A DNA stretch of 64,000 nucleotides from Legionella spiritensis (lineage in GTDB: Bacteria; Pseudomonadota; Gammaproteobacteria; Legionellales; Legionellaceae): the NCBI RefSeq assembly GCF_900186965.1, contig NZ_LT906457.1:2692501-2756500 (forward strand), read 5' to 3'. Under the pieces are notes generated by a model. That model had not been told where the DNA came from. It was given only the letters and a program-made list of their open reading frames with translations, and searched no databases. Below, piece after piece: positions 34,701-43,080 of the stretch (positions are counted from its first letter, which is position 1; each line of letters begins with the position of its first letter). Position numbers and translations under genes: made by a program.

Positions 34701-34846
34701 ATGTGATGAAACGCCTCGCGGCTCCCATGGTGGGTGGGATTTTTTCAGCACTATTGCTGACTTTAATTGTGATTCCCGTGGTTTATGTGATGTGGCGCTG
34801 GCAAGTGGATTTGAAAAAACAAGGAAGTCTAATGGAGGCAAGATGA
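31703..34846 (+). CDS. Heavy-metal RND permease (CusA/HelA-like)
   Basis: 1047 residues, the HME-RND inner-membrane transporter. Features in order: MDALPDISDTQVIVYTTWMG at the N-terminus, the TM4 relay region (IIVAVGDMVDAAIIMVDNAH), the periplasmic cleft with SNAWTMPIKARNDMLTTGIR containing Met residues like those that bind Cu(I)/Ag(I) in CusA, and TM10-12 (IALAGVAAETSAVMLAYLD). Sequence is closer to CusA/SilA than to CzcA, so Cu/Ag export is the best guess. AAAAGGA lies upstream of the ATG. The stop overlaps the next gene's start. Confidence 0.9.
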   Translation: MVEKIIEFCANNRFIVLLFVVGFSLGGWWGLKNTRMDALPDISDTQVIVYTTWMGRAPDLVEDQVTYPIVTALLSAPNVVAVRGFSDFGFSYVYIIFKDGTDIYWARSRVLEYMSQLSGKLPEGVTPQLGPDATPVGWIYQYALVDESGKHNLADLRTFQDWYLSYWLRAIPGVSEVATVGGFVKQYQINLDPVKVLSYKLSVPQIIEKIRMSNNDTGGRVIEFSGTEYMVRGRGYITSTDDIEKIAIGTNANGTPILLRDVATVQLGSDMRRGVVDLNGQGETVGGIVIMRFGEDVLEVIGRIKDKLKELATAIPEGIKMVNVYDRSNLIREAISTANWNLIEELVVVGLLIIVFLGHFRSALIPIITLPLAILISFIPIYFFNIGLNIMSIGGIIVAVGDMVDAAIIMVDNAHKRLADWEAKGSPGDRNKVLIDSAKEVGPAIFASLVVIAISFMPVFTLEAQEGRLFSPLAYTKNLAIFMSALLAITLIPMLLPILVRGRIIPEQKHPITRVMQKMYAPVLKLALHYRGVVVAIAVVAALATVPLYKLIGSEFMPPLYEGTILYMPVTLPGISVTQATELLQEMDKKLKSFPEVAYVFGKTGRANTSTDPSPFSMMEVIVELKPKKFWRKSVTYESLVAEMDKALQFPGVSNAWTMPIKARNDMLTTGIRTAVGIKVFGPDIKKIEAIGKEIEMVAKEVPGTSTVYAERVAGGYFLDFDIHRDELARYGLTIMDVNRIIESAVGGENIATTIEGRERYPVNVRYLRELRDDPDKINRILVKTPSGAEIPIAQLVTLTFRSGPAMVRDENAMLAGYVFIDISGRDIGSYVEELKQVVKAKVTLPPGYTLAWSGQYEFMQRVYERLKIFVPLTLAIIFILFYFTFRTITETLMVMLGVPFALLGGFLLLLLLGYNMSIAVWVGMIALAGVAAETSAVMLAYLDSDYNEQKEKGLLKTLPDLIQTVQQCAVSRIRPMAMAGLANILGLLPVMWATGIGADVMKRLAAPMVGGIFSALLLTLIVIPVVYVMWRWQVDLKKQGSLMEAR

Positions 34847-36204
34847 AATTAACGTTCTTAGGGGCAACCCAAACCGTTACTGGTTCAAAATACCTTTTGA
34901 CCATCGATTCTAAAAAAATTCTCATCGATTGTGGTCTTTTTCAAGGGTATAAAGAATTACGATTACGTAACTGGGCTTCATTGCCTATTGACCCGCGCGA
35001 TATTGATGCTGTGATTATCACTCATGCGCATATTGACCACACCGGTTATTTGCCCCTATTAGTAAAAAATGGATTTCAAGGAAAAATCTATGCAACACCC
35101 GGCACAAAAGCATTGTGTGCTATTTTATTACCGGATAGTGGTCATCTTCAGGAAGAAGAAGCACGATTAGCCAATAAATATGGTTTCTCGAAACATAAGC
35201 CAGCGCTTCCTCTTTATACTGAAAAAGACGCGAGAACGGCATTAAAACATTTTGAAACCGTTGATTTTAATGCGCCGCACCAATTATTTAATGGATTTAG
35301 CTTCGAATTTCATCGTGCAGGACACATCGTGGGTGCCGCGATGATCAAAATAAAAACAAGCAAGTGTTCCCTTTTGTTTAGCGGGGATGTTGGTCGACCT
35401 TATGATCCGGTCATGAAGGCACCAACCCCCATTCAAGACACGGATTATCTGATCATGGAATCCACTTATGGCGACCGATTGCATGATGCAACTGATCCGT
35501 TGCCGCAAATGGGGCAAGTGATTAATACAACCATCAAACGAGGGGGTTCTGTCGTCATTCCAGCCTTTGCCGTAGGGCGTGCGCAAAGTCTTCTTTATTT
35601 TATTTATCAACTGAAACAAAAAGGAGAGGTTCACAAAGACGTTCCAGTGTTTTTAGACAGCCCAATGGCCATCAATGCGACCCATTTGCTCTGCACTTAT
35701 AAAGAGGATCATCGTTTAAATGAGGAACAATGCCATGACTTATGTAACGCAGCTACTTATATCAATACCCCTGAGGAGTCAAAAGAACTCGATCGTCATA
35801 AAATGCCTCAAATCATTATAGCCGCCAGTGGGATGGCCCAGGGTGGTCGTATTGTGCATCATTTGAAAGCCTTTGCCCCTGATCCTAAGAGCACCCTTCT
35901 TTTTACCGGCTTTCAAGCAGGAGGCACTCGTGGTGCTAGGATTGTCAATGGGGAACGTGAGGTCAAAATTCATGGTAGTATGATTCCTATACGCGCCAAG
36001 GTCGTTGTCATGAGCAGTACTTCTGCGCATGCCGATTATCAGGAACTGTTAGGTTGGCTAAAGCACTTTATTCGGCCACCCAAAAAAGTCTTTATCACTC
36101 ATGGTGAACCTCACAGTGCACAATCGCTCAAAGACAAGATTGAACAGCAATTTGGTTTCACCTGCATGATTCCTTCTTACCAGCATGTGGAGGATTTGTC
36201 GTGA
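34843..36204 (+). CDS. Beta-CASP MBL-fold RNase-like protein (RMMBL)
   Basis: 453 residues from the ATG at 34843 (GGAGG upstream), overlapping the RND stop by ATGA; the longer frame to 34792 lies inside the RND gene. The metallo-beta-lactamase motif HAHIDH is at residues 61-66. Further motifs are SGDVGRP with the metal Asp, the beta-CASP block (SVVIPAFAVGRAQSLLYFIY), the KVVVMSSTSAHADYQELLGW motif and FITHGEPHSAQSLKDKI at the C-terminus. Relatives are RNases of the CPSF73/RNase J class. Linked to nucleotide-phosphorylase and PRPP genes, it may degrade RNA to feed them. That link is inference. Confidence 0.9.
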   Translation: MKLTFLGATQTVTGSKYLLTIDSKKILIDCGLFQGYKELRLRNWASLPIDPRDIDAVIITHAHIDHTGYLPLLVKNGFQGKIYATPGTKALCAILLPDSGHLQEEEARLANKYGFSKHKPALPLYTEKDARTALKHFETVDFNAPHQLFNGFSFEFHRAGHIVGAAMIKIKTSKCSLLFSGDVGRPYDPVMKAPTPIQDTDYLIMESTYGDRLHDATDPLPQMGQVINTTIKRGGSVVIPAFAVGRAQSLLYFIYQLKQKGEVHKDVPVFLDSPMAINATHLLCTYKEDHRLNEEQCHDLCNAATYINTPEESKELDRHKMPQIIIAASGMAQGGRIVHHLKAFAPDPKSTLLFTGFQAGGTRGARIVNGEREVKIHGSMIPIRAKVVVMSSTSAHADYQELLGWLKHFIRPPKKVFITHGEPHSAQSLKDKIEQQFGFTCMIPSYQHVEDLS

Positions 36205-37715
36205 CAAAAGAAGTGGGTCATGCCTTGCGTTTAAAATATTTAGGCATCAAGACGTATCATGAAGCCATTATTTACATGCGAGAGGATTGTCATGTGTGTC
36301 ATGCAGAAGGCTTTGAAGTGCAGACACGTATTCAAGTGACCCTTGGCAAACGCTCCATTATCGCAACGCTTAATGTCGTTACCTCAGAGCTGCTTAAGCC
36401 CGGGGAAGCCAGCTTGTCACACTATGCCTGGGATTCTTTAAATGCTAAAGAAGGGGATGAAATCCAATTATCCCATCCTAAACCTCTGGAATCATTAAGT
36501 TATGTGCATACGAAGATTTATGGTAATGAACTCTCTTTTAAACAAATCAAAGCCATCGTTGATGACGTTTTAAATGGTCGTCTTTCTGATTTGCAAATTT
36601 CTGCTTTTTTAGCGGCCAGTGCCGCAGAACGTTTAAGCAATACTGAAATCATGAAACTTACAAAAGCCATGATTGACAGTGGCGATCGCTTATCCTGGTC
36701 ATCTCCTTTGATTGTAGACAAGCATTGTGTTGGTGGTTTGCCAGGAAATCGCACCACCCTTGTTGTGGTTCCCATTGTAGCTGCTTTTGGCTTGATTATC
36801 CCAAAAACTTCCTCTCGGGCAATTACTTCTCCAGCAGGTACTGCAGATACAATGGAAACTTTAGCACCGGTGTCACTGAGCCCAAAGGCTATGTGTCACG
36901 TGGTTGAAAAGGAAAACGGTTGTATCGTTTGGGGAGGTGCTGTGAGCTTAAGCCCTGCCGATGATGTGCTTATTCGGGTGGAGCGTGCTCTTGAGTTAGA
37001 TAGTGAAGGTCAATTGGTCGCCTCAATCCTTTCTAAAAAAATTGCCACAGGAGCAACCCATGCCGTTATTGATATTCCAGTGGGACCTACCGCAAAAGTC
37101 AGAAATAAGTCCAGGGCTTTACTTCTTAAGCAATCCCTTGAAGAAGTAGGAAAACAGTTAGGCCTTGTGGTCCATACCCTAATTACTGATGGCGCACAAC
37201 CGATAGGAAATGGTATTGGCCCTTCCCTGGAAGCACGCGATGTGTTGGCGGTATTACAAGGATTGCCTCATGCCCCAAAGGATTTGCGCGAAAAATCATT
37301 AACTCTTGCAGGAGCAGTACTGGAATTTTCATCAACAGTACAACCTGGCTTAGGTCAATCGATAGCCAAACAATTATTAGATAGCGGAGAGGCGTTTAAA
37401 AAATTTCAGGCGATTTGTGAGGCACAAGGAGGCATGCGGGAATTGACGGCGGCACGTTTTACTCACCCTATTGGTGCTGAGAAAGCAGGTAAAGTATCTC
37501 TCATTGACAATCGAATTCTCGCAAAAATTGCCAAGCTTGCAGGGGCCCCTAAGTCTAAATCAGCAGGGGTTGATTTGCATGTTCATATTGGCGACCAAGT
37601 TGAAAAAGGACAGCCTTTGTTCACCATCCATTCAGAGTCTTCAGGAGAGATGACTTATGCTCGCGATTTTATTCGCGATAAACAAAATACCATTGTTCTG
37701 GGAGAGAAGCCTTGA
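36201..37715 (+). CDS. AMP/thymidine-phosphorylase family enzyme
   Basis: 504 residues, starting at a GTG that overlaps the previous stop (GTGA). The central motif DKHCVGGLPGNRTTLVVVPI followed by PKTSSRAITSPAGTADTMET is of the archaeal AMP-phosphorylase type; bacterial DeoA has DKHSTGGVGDKT. There is also an extra N-terminal domain of about 85 residues, as in AMP phosphorylases. Such enzymes split NMPs into base and ribose-1,5-bisphosphate, while the thymidine type gives deoxyribose-1-phosphate. The PRPP synthetase downstream fits a ribose-phosphate salvage role. The name thymidine phosphorylase is often applied by default; I favour AMP phosphorylase. Confidence 0.85.
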   Translation: MTKEVGHALRLKYLGIKTYHEAIIYMREDCHVCHAEGFEVQTRIQVTLGKRSIIATLNVVTSELLKPGEASLSHYAWDSLNAKEGDEIQLSHPKPLESLSYVHTKIYGNELSFKQIKAIVDDVLNGRLSDLQISAFLAASAAERLSNTEIMKLTKAMIDSGDRLSWSSPLIVDKHCVGGLPGNRTTLVVVPIVAAFGLIIPKTSSRAITSPAGTADTMETLAPVSLSPKAMCHVVEKENGCIVWGGAVSLSPADDVLIRVERALELDSEGQLVASILSKKIATGATHAVIDIPVGPTAKVRNKSRALLLKQSLEEVGKQLGLVVHTLITDGAQPIGNGIGPSLEARDVLAVLQGLPHAPKDLREKSLTLAGAVLEFSSTVQPGLGQSIAKQLLDSGEAFKKFQAICEAQGGMRELTAARFTHPIGAEKAGKVSLIDNRILAKIAKLAGAPKSKSAGVDLHVHIGDQVEKGQPLFTIHSESSGEMTYARDFIRDKQNTIVLGEKP

Positions 37716-38617
37716 AGCCCATTTTATTTTCATTATTTGATGCTTCAGAAATCAGTAGACGTTTAAAAGAAGCGCTTCAAGTGGAGGTGGGTGATGTCAC
37801 GTTGCATCGTTTTCCAGATACAGAGTGGTACGTAAAAATTAATTCGGAAGTTAAAAATCGCAGCCTCATTGTAGTGGATAGCTTAAACCGACCCGATGGA
37901 AAAATACTGCCTTTGCTGTTTTTTGCTAAAACAGCTAAAGAATTAGGAGCTAAAAAAATCGGCTTGATTGCCCCTTATCTTCCGTATTTACGTCAAGATA
38001 TACGTTTTCATCAGGGTGAAGGGATTACGTCGCGTTATTTTGCTGAATTACTCTCCACTTCATTTGATTGGCTCATGACCATCGACCCCCATTTGCATCG
38101 TTATAACTCTTTAGATGAAGTCTACTCCATTCCTACTTTTGTCTTACATGCTACTTCAAATATATCGAGATGGATTACAAGCCACATTAATAAGCCAGTG
38201 CTTATTGGGCCCGATATGGAAAGTCAGCAATGGGTTGCCGACATTGCAGAAAAGGGAGATTTTCCCTATGTGATTTTGGAAAAAAAGAGACGGGGTGATA
38301 AAGAGGTGGCTATTTCAATGCCTACTATCCCGAAGCTTGAATTCTCTACCGCGGTATTAGTCGATGACATCATCTCCACAGCCAGAACCATGGTGGAAAC
38401 GGTGAAGCATTTGCAAGATTTAGGGGTTAAGTCAGTGACTTGCATTGGTGTGCATGCGCTTTTTGCAGAAGATGCCTATTCCCTATTATCAGAAATGGAA
38501 GGTACACAAATCATCACGTGTAACACGGTAAGTCATATAACCAATGCCATTGATGTGAGTGATTTGATTGTGGATGAGTTAGTAAAACACAATTTGGTAA
38601 AGGCTTTAAAAGGATAA
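37712..38617 (+). CDS. prs: Ribose-phosphate pyrophosphokinase (PRPP synthetase)
   Basis: 301 residues starting at a TTG that overlaps the preceding stop (TTGA), with GGGAG upstream. The family blocks are present: HRFPDTEWYVKINSEVKNRS, the LIAPYLPYLRQDIRFHQGEG flexible region, IDPHLHRYNSLDEV, and the PRPP-binding loop AVLVDDIISTARTMVETVKH. Length is slightly short of the roughly 310-residue class I enzymes, so it may be a variant lacking allosteric features. It ends the seven-gene coupled run from the cation ATPase, giving PRPP for nucleotide or NAD synthesis. Confidence 0.9.
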   Translation: MKPILFSLFDASEISRRLKEALQVEVGDVTLHRFPDTEWYVKINSEVKNRSLIVVDSLNRPDGKILPLLFFAKTAKELGAKKIGLIAPYLPYLRQDIRFHQGEGITSRYFAELLSTSFDWLMTIDPHLHRYNSLDEVYSIPTFVLHATSNISRWITSHINKPVLIGPDMESQQWVADIAEKGDFPYVILEKKRRGDKEVAISMPTIPKLEFSTAVLVDDIISTARTMVETVKHLQDLGVKSVTCIGVHALFAEDAYSLLSEMEGTQIITCNTVSHITNAIDVSDLIVDELVKHNLVKALKG

Positions 38618-38649
38618 GTGGACCAACATTTATTTTCAAGGAGTATCAG

Positions 38650-38820
38650 ATGTCAATTTTTAAAATAACTATGGCGTTTATTGTTTTTATTGGGTTAGCT
38701 GGGGCAACACTCTTTTTGAGCTCCTGTGATGGGTTGAGAAAGCATGGTTCACAGGAGGTTGATGGAGGCTATGGGGGACACGGTGCTGGTGGCCACGGTG
38801 GCCATGGCGGTGGGCATTGA
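38650..38820 (+). CDS. Small Gly/His-rich lipoprotein
   Basis: 56 codons with GGAG 7 nt upstream. The N-terminus MSIFKITMAFIVFIGLAGAT runs to LFLSSCDGL, a lipobox with the acylated Cys near residue 26. The mature tail is dominated by Gly and His (GGYGGHGAGGHGGHGGGH), a plausible periplasmic metal-binding patch. It lies between the PRPP synthetase gene and the copper-type ATPase, 30 bp after the former. A decayed relative is suspected at 26351. No named family is recognised. Confidence 0.75.
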   Translation: MSIFKITMAFIVFIGLAGATLFLSSCDGLRKHGSQEVDGGYGGHGAGGHGGHGGGH

Positions 38821-38867
38821 AACGAGTTCTCTGCTTAAGTGAAACTACTAATACGAATAGGTGATCA

Positions 38868-41087
38868 ATGAAACACGACCATCATCAACAAAAGCATACA
38901 AACACTGGAAAAAAGGACGCTTGTTGTCATCAGGAACATAGAGTACAGAAGTCACGCGATGCTTCCTCCAAAACAGAGGGTGCAATCATCTATACTTGCC
39001 CCATGCATCCCGAAGTACGTCAGACTAATCCCGGGATTTGCCCTCTTTGTGGTATGGCCTTAGAGCCGGAAACAGTGACCGCCGAAAGTGAAATAAATCC
39101 TGAATACCTTGATATGAGGCGCCGATTTTGGATGGCAGTGATTCTTACTTTACCTGTTGTGGTATTGGAGATGGGCGGACATTTGTTGCAAAACATTATA
39201 TCTGCCGGTGTTTCAAACTGGATTCAACTGCTATTTGCTACACCTGTTGTGTTATGGTGTGGTTGGCCATTTTTTCAGCGTGGCTGGCAAACTCTTAAAA
39301 CACGTCAATTGAATATGTTTACTCTAATAGCTATGGGTATTGGGGTAGCATGGGTTTATAGTATGGTGGCAGTACTTCTGCCCGGGGTATTTCCCATGAC
39401 TTTTCGAAGTCAAGAAGGGGTAGTCGCTGTGTATTTTGAAGCGGCAGCAGTCATTACTACCCTTGTCTTATTAGGACAAGTGCTGGAATTAAAAGCAAGA
39501 GAGCAGACAGGCAGTGCCATCCGTGCTTTATTGAAATTAGCACCTGACAGTGCGCATCGTATAAAAGAAGATGAGAGTGAAGAGGAAGTATCTCTGGATA
39601 AAATTAATGTCGGTGATTTACTGCGCGTTCGCCCTGGTGAAAAAATACCGGTAGATGGTGAAGTACAAGAAGGCCGAAGTTTTGTAGATGAATCTATGGT
39701 GACTGGAGAACCTATTCCGGTTACTAAAGAAGCAGGTGCTAAAGTTATTGGTGCGACAATTAACCAGACGGGTAGTTTTGTTATGAAAGCACTTCACGTT
39801 GGTAGTGACACCATGCTTTCTCGCATTGTTCAGATGGTGAGTGATGCTCAACGAAGCCGCGCCCCTATTCAACGTTTAGCAGATACTGTATCTGGATGGT
39901 TTGTGCCTGCCGTGATTTTAATTGCCATGCTTTCTTTTATTTTGTGGGCATTGTTGGGGCCGCAACCATCATTTAGCTATGGCTTAATTGCTGCTGTATC
40001 TGTATTAATCATCGCTTGTCCCTGTGCCTTGGGCTTGGCAACTCCGATGTCTATCATGGTAGGAGTAGGGAAAGGTGCTCAGAGTGGTGTATTGATTAAA
40101 AACGCGGAAGCGCTTGAGCGAATGGAAAAGGTGAACACGCTGGTGGTAGATAAAACAGGAACACTCACTGAAGGGCACCCCAAATTGACGCAGATTGTAA
40201 CTGATCAAGGCTTAAATGAGGAAGAGGCATTAGCGCTAGCGGCATCGCTTGAGCATCAAAGCGAACATCCGCTTGCCAAAGCCATCGTGAGTGCAGCAAA
40301 GGAAAAACAGTTGGCTCTTGAACCAGTTCAAGATTTTGACGCCCCAACTGGGAAAGGAGTAGTGGGTAAAGTAAATGGTCATCGTGTTGCCATTGGTAAT
40401 ATCAAATTAATGCAAGAGCATGGGAACGATAATGCTTCTCTTTTTACAAAAGCAGATGCGCTCCGTGCCAAAGGTGCCTCTGTGATGTTTATGGCTATCG
40501 ATGATAAAACAGTAGCCCTTTTGGTAGTGGAAGATCCAATTAAATCAACAACCCCTGAAACCATCCACTCACTTCAACAAAGTGGCATTGAAATTTACAT
40601 GCTGACAGGGGATAGTAAAAAAACAGCAGAAGCTGTGGCAGGGACACTTGGCATAAAAAAGGTAGTGGCTGAAATCATGCCCGAGGATAAAAGCCGTATT
40701 ATAAGTGAATTAAAAGATAAAGGACTCATTGTTGCAATGGCAGGAGATGGGGTAAATGACGCGCCGGCACTGGCACGAGCTGATATTGGTATCGCTATGG
40801 GAACAGGGACTGATGTGGCTATTGAGAGTGCTGGTATTACATTATTGCATGGTGATTTGCGTGGTATTGCCAAGGCTCGCCGTTTGTCAGAAGAGACTAT
40901 GAGTAATATACGCCAGAATCTTTTCTTCGCTTTTATTTATAACATCTTGGGTGTCCCTTTGGCTGCGGGAATCTTGTATCCATTCACAGGATTACTCTTA
41001 AGTCCAATCATTGCAGCAGCGGCGATGGCACTTTCTTCTGTATCGGTAATCGTTAATGCGCTTAGGCTACGACAAACAACACTATGA
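38868..41087 (+). CDS. Heavy-metal (Cu+-type) P1B ATPase
   Basis: 739 residues. A His-rich N-terminus ([14 protein letters not shown]) precedes a heavy-metal-binding domain ([20 protein letters not shown], about 42-62). Eight transmembrane helices follow, including the CPC motif [13 protein letters not shown] (near 381). The actuator has VTGEPIPV, the phosphorylation site is [11 protein letters not shown] (near 426), and the hinge is [17 protein letters not shown]. The HMBD plus CPC build is that of CopA/SilP-type exporters of Cu(I)/Ag(I) from cytoplasm to periplasm, complementing the CusCBA-like pump. A modest AGGTGA site precedes the start. Confidence 0.92.
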   Translation: MKHDHHQQKHTNTGKKDACCHQEHRVQKSRDASSKTEGAIIYTCPMHPEVRQTNPGICPLCGMALEPETVTAESEINPEYLDMRRRFWMAVILTLPVVVLEMGGHLLQNIISAGVSNWIQLLFATPVVLWCGWPFFQRGWQTLKTRQLNMFTLIAMGIGVAWVYSMVAVLLPGVFPMTFRSQEGVVAVYFEAAAVITTLVLLGQVLELKAREQTGSAIRALLKLAPDSAHRIKEDESEEEVSLDKINVGDLLRVRPGEKIPVDGEVQEGRSFVDESMVTGEPIPVTKEAGAKVIGATINQTGSFVMKALHVGSDTMLSRIVQMVSDAQRSRAPIQRLADTVSGWFVPAVILIAMLSFILWALLGPQPSFSYGLIAAVSVLIIACPCALGLATPMSIMVGVGKGAQSGVLIKNAEALERMEKVNTLVVDKTGTLTEGHPKLTQIVTDQGLNEEEALALAASLEHQSEHPLAKAIVSAAKEKQLALEPVQDFDAPTGKGVVGKVNGHRVAIGNIKLMQEHGNDNASLFTKADALRAKGASVMFMAIDDKTVALLVVEDPIKSTTPETIHSLQQSGIEIYMLTGDSKKTAEAVAGTLGIKKVVAEIMPEDKSRIISELKDKGLIVAMAGDGVNDAPALARADIGIAMGTGTDVAIESAGITLLHGDLRGIAKARRLSEETMSNIRQNLFFAFIYNILGVPLAAGILYPFTGLLLSPIIAAAAMALSSVSVIVNALRLRQTTL

Positions 41088-41323
41088 AATAGGAATAATA
41101 TACTTCCACAGAGTGCTGCAATGGTTGTTTTAAACCGCATGCCACGACCTACCGCCAGAAGACCTAATGCATAAGCCGACGCGTCAACAAGCATGTCAAG
41201 TGAGTCTGCAATCAGTCCTGTTGACTCAGCGATAATCCCAGCAATTAAACCTACCACAAACATGATAAAATTTAAGGCCAGTGCAATGGACAGTATTTTT
41301 TTGTCAGTAACCGTAGTAGCCAT
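41083..41323 (-). pseudogene. Cation-diffusion facilitator, N-terminal fragment
   Basis: The frame opens with KKILSIALALNFIMFVVGLI and AESTGLIADSLDMLVDASAY, the first transmembrane helices and metal-site Asp region of CzcD-like CDF exporters. The similarity stops at about residue 80, at the 3' end of the convergent P1B ATPase gene. Beyond that the frame runs antisense through the ATPase gene and reads no CDF sequence. The usual protein is about 300 residues, so this is a truncated copy, probably cut when the ATPase gene was joined here. Confidence 0.7.
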
Positions 41324-41656
41324 TCATAACCCATGACATTTCCTCTGAAAAAACTGCATTATTATATAGATTTGAAGGAAGATATTTGCAGCCATCATAA
41401 CAACTCTTGTTCAATTTTTTGCTTCAATTGATTAAATGCAACCTCAAATTCTTCATTGAGTTCAATTCTTTATCGTTGCCTTTAACGCTAATATTATTTC
41501 ATCAACGTCAATTTTTTCAATGAATCATCAATTTTTCCTGTCAAATAAAGAGATAAGTTCCCCAGCCAAATTAAAAATAATTAATAGCTTTAGCAAAAAG
41601 AAAAAATCAAATCTATACTGAAAATAATTGGTTAAACTATTTTTTAAGGCAAAATC
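41324..41656. other. Gene-free AT-rich interval
   Basis: 333 bp between the CDF remnant and the GGDEF gene. It holds A/T runs and short imperfect repeats around 41400-41520 (AATTTTTTGC and TCAATTTTTTC), but no frame, hairpin or tRNA that I can support. A promoter for the downstream gene is likely in the last 100 bp. Confidence 0.5.
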
Positions 41657-42538
41657 ATGGTGTTCCCAGTTGTGATGATCGTGCTTGGTATTGTCTTTCT
41701 CATCAGTGGTGCTTATTTAGTCAATAGATTACTTCAACAAACAAGTCATTATCGTATGCAATGGTTAGGTTATCTTGCTTTTATCGGCGCTTTTATTCTT
41801 AGTTATTCGGCCAGCATTTTTTACGGTCTATTGGTCGATCCGCACTGTCTTAACTATTTTTATGCCAGTGTGTTTTTATTAGGTGCTACCTATGTCTATT
41901 TGTCTTGCCGTCTTATGACCAAGACCATTCAAAAAATGGAGTTGATGGATGATTTTAAAAATCGCTATGAAATATTACGGCATCATGCAACCTATGATTC
42001 ACTGACTGGCTGCAATAATCGGGAGTATCTTTTTGAGATTTTAAACACACGGTTTCAACAAATCAAGATGAATGCAGGCTCTGTTATTGTTCTTTTTATT
42101 GATATGGACCGATTTAAGACTGTCAATGATCGCTATGGTCATGAAGTAGGTGACACCACGTTACAAATGTTTGGTGGACTCCTAAGGCAGTGCTTACGAA
42201 GGGATGATTTAGTAGCTCGTTATGGTGGAGACGAATTTATTGTTTTGATGGAGAACACCTCCATGGATGAGGCAAAAAAGATTGCTGAAAATCTTATCAC
42301 GGTGACTAGAAAATCATTCAAAGAAGGTACTCTATCTGAGCTTAATCTGGGTTGCTCCATTGGTATTACCCAGATGAATCACCACTCGGCTTCAGTAAAT
42401 ACCGTGATTAAAGAAGCTGATTTGGCCTGTTATGCAGCGAAGCAAAGAAAAATCAATGGTTCAGTGTGTGTCTATAGCCCAATGCTGGCAACAAAAAATA
42501 ATGCGATACACTTTAGTAGAAATCAAATTACCCAATAA
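41657..42538 (+). CDS. Membrane diguanylate cyclase (GGDEF)
   Basis: 293 residues. Three N-terminal transmembrane helices span residues 1-95 (VMIVLGIVFLISGAYLV; LGYLAFIGAFILSYSASIFY; FYASVFLLGATYVYLS). A linker helix and a GGDEF domain (about 110-275) with DSLTGCNNR and the intact catalytic motif YGGDEF near 195 follow. The RRDD five residues before it is an inhibitory-site RxxD. The protein should make cyclic-di-GMP with product feedback, controlled by the membrane part. Its position between metal-efflux genes suggests, but does not show, a metal or stress input. Confidence 0.9.
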   Translation: MVFPVVMIVLGIVFLISGAYLVNRLLQQTSHYRMQWLGYLAFIGAFILSYSASIFYGLLVDPHCLNYFYASVFLLGATYVYLSCRLMTKTIQKMELMDDFKNRYEILRHHATYDSLTGCNNREYLFEILNTRFQQIKMNAGSVIVLFIDMDRFKTVNDRYGHEVGDTTLQMFGGLLRQCLRRDDLVARYGGDEFIVLMENTSMDEAKKIAENLITVTRKSFKEGTLSELNLGCSIGITQMNHHSASVNTVIKEADLACYAAKQRKINGSVCVYSPMLATKNNAIHFSRNQITQ

Positions 42539-42583
42539 GAAGTAAAAAGTTAACAAAAACCAGTCTCTCAATAACGGTTCATT

Positions 42584-42606
42584 GACTCTAAAGAGTCCCT
42601 TTTTTC
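42584..42606 (+). terminator. Intrinsic terminator after GGDEF gene
   Basis: GACTC-TAAA-GAGTC forms a short stem followed by CCTTTTTTC, a rho-independent terminator pattern 46 bp after the stop. Confidence 0.6.
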
Positions 42607-42684
42607 TTCTTGATGTCATGCCTTGTTTAATCACATTGGATAAGAGATACTGAAAGGATAGAATAACAAAAAAGGTATTGATTA

Positions 42685-43056
42685 ATGACACATTTTCTAA
42701 AGAAACGCACTCTCCTATTAATGGTTCCGGCAGTCCTAGTTGGTTGTTCTTATAATGCTAAGTTAACTCCTGAAGGCGAAAAAGTAACCATTGTACAGTC
42801 AGGAAAGCCTACAAAGAATTGCACTTTTTTAGGTGAAGTGAGGGCTTATGATCGCAATGGGATGAGCCAATCTTATCAATCCCATGAGCATTTGATTAAG
42901 GATGAACTCAATATCCTAAGAAACAAAGCAGCGCTTTTAGGAGCGAATACACTTAGGATTACCAAACATCAGCAAACTTACGAAGGCAATCCCAAAAATG
43001 ATTTTGTGGCGGATCATGGGATGGCGGGTAAAGCTTACCGCTGTAAGACAAATTAA
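42685..43056 (+). CDS. DUF4156-type lipoprotein
   Basis: 123 residues with a lipoprotein signal (LLLMVPAVLVGC; lipobox VLVGC). The mature domain (KLTPEGEKVTIVQSGKPTKN, FLGEVRAYDRNG, ELNILRNKAALLGANTLRIT) matches the pattern of DUF4156 envelope proteins. AAAGG precedes the start. It sits just upstream of the second RND operon with a 24-bp gap, so co-transcription is possible. Function is unknown. Confidence 0.85.
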   Translation: MTHFLKKRTLLLMVPAVLVGCSYNAKLTPEGEKVTIVQSGKPTKNCTFLGEVRAYDRNGMSQSYQSHEHLIKDELNILRNKAALLGANTLRITKHQQTYEGNPKNDFVADHGMAGKAYRCKTN

Positions 43057-43080
43057 TAATCATTTTGAGTCTTCCCGTTT

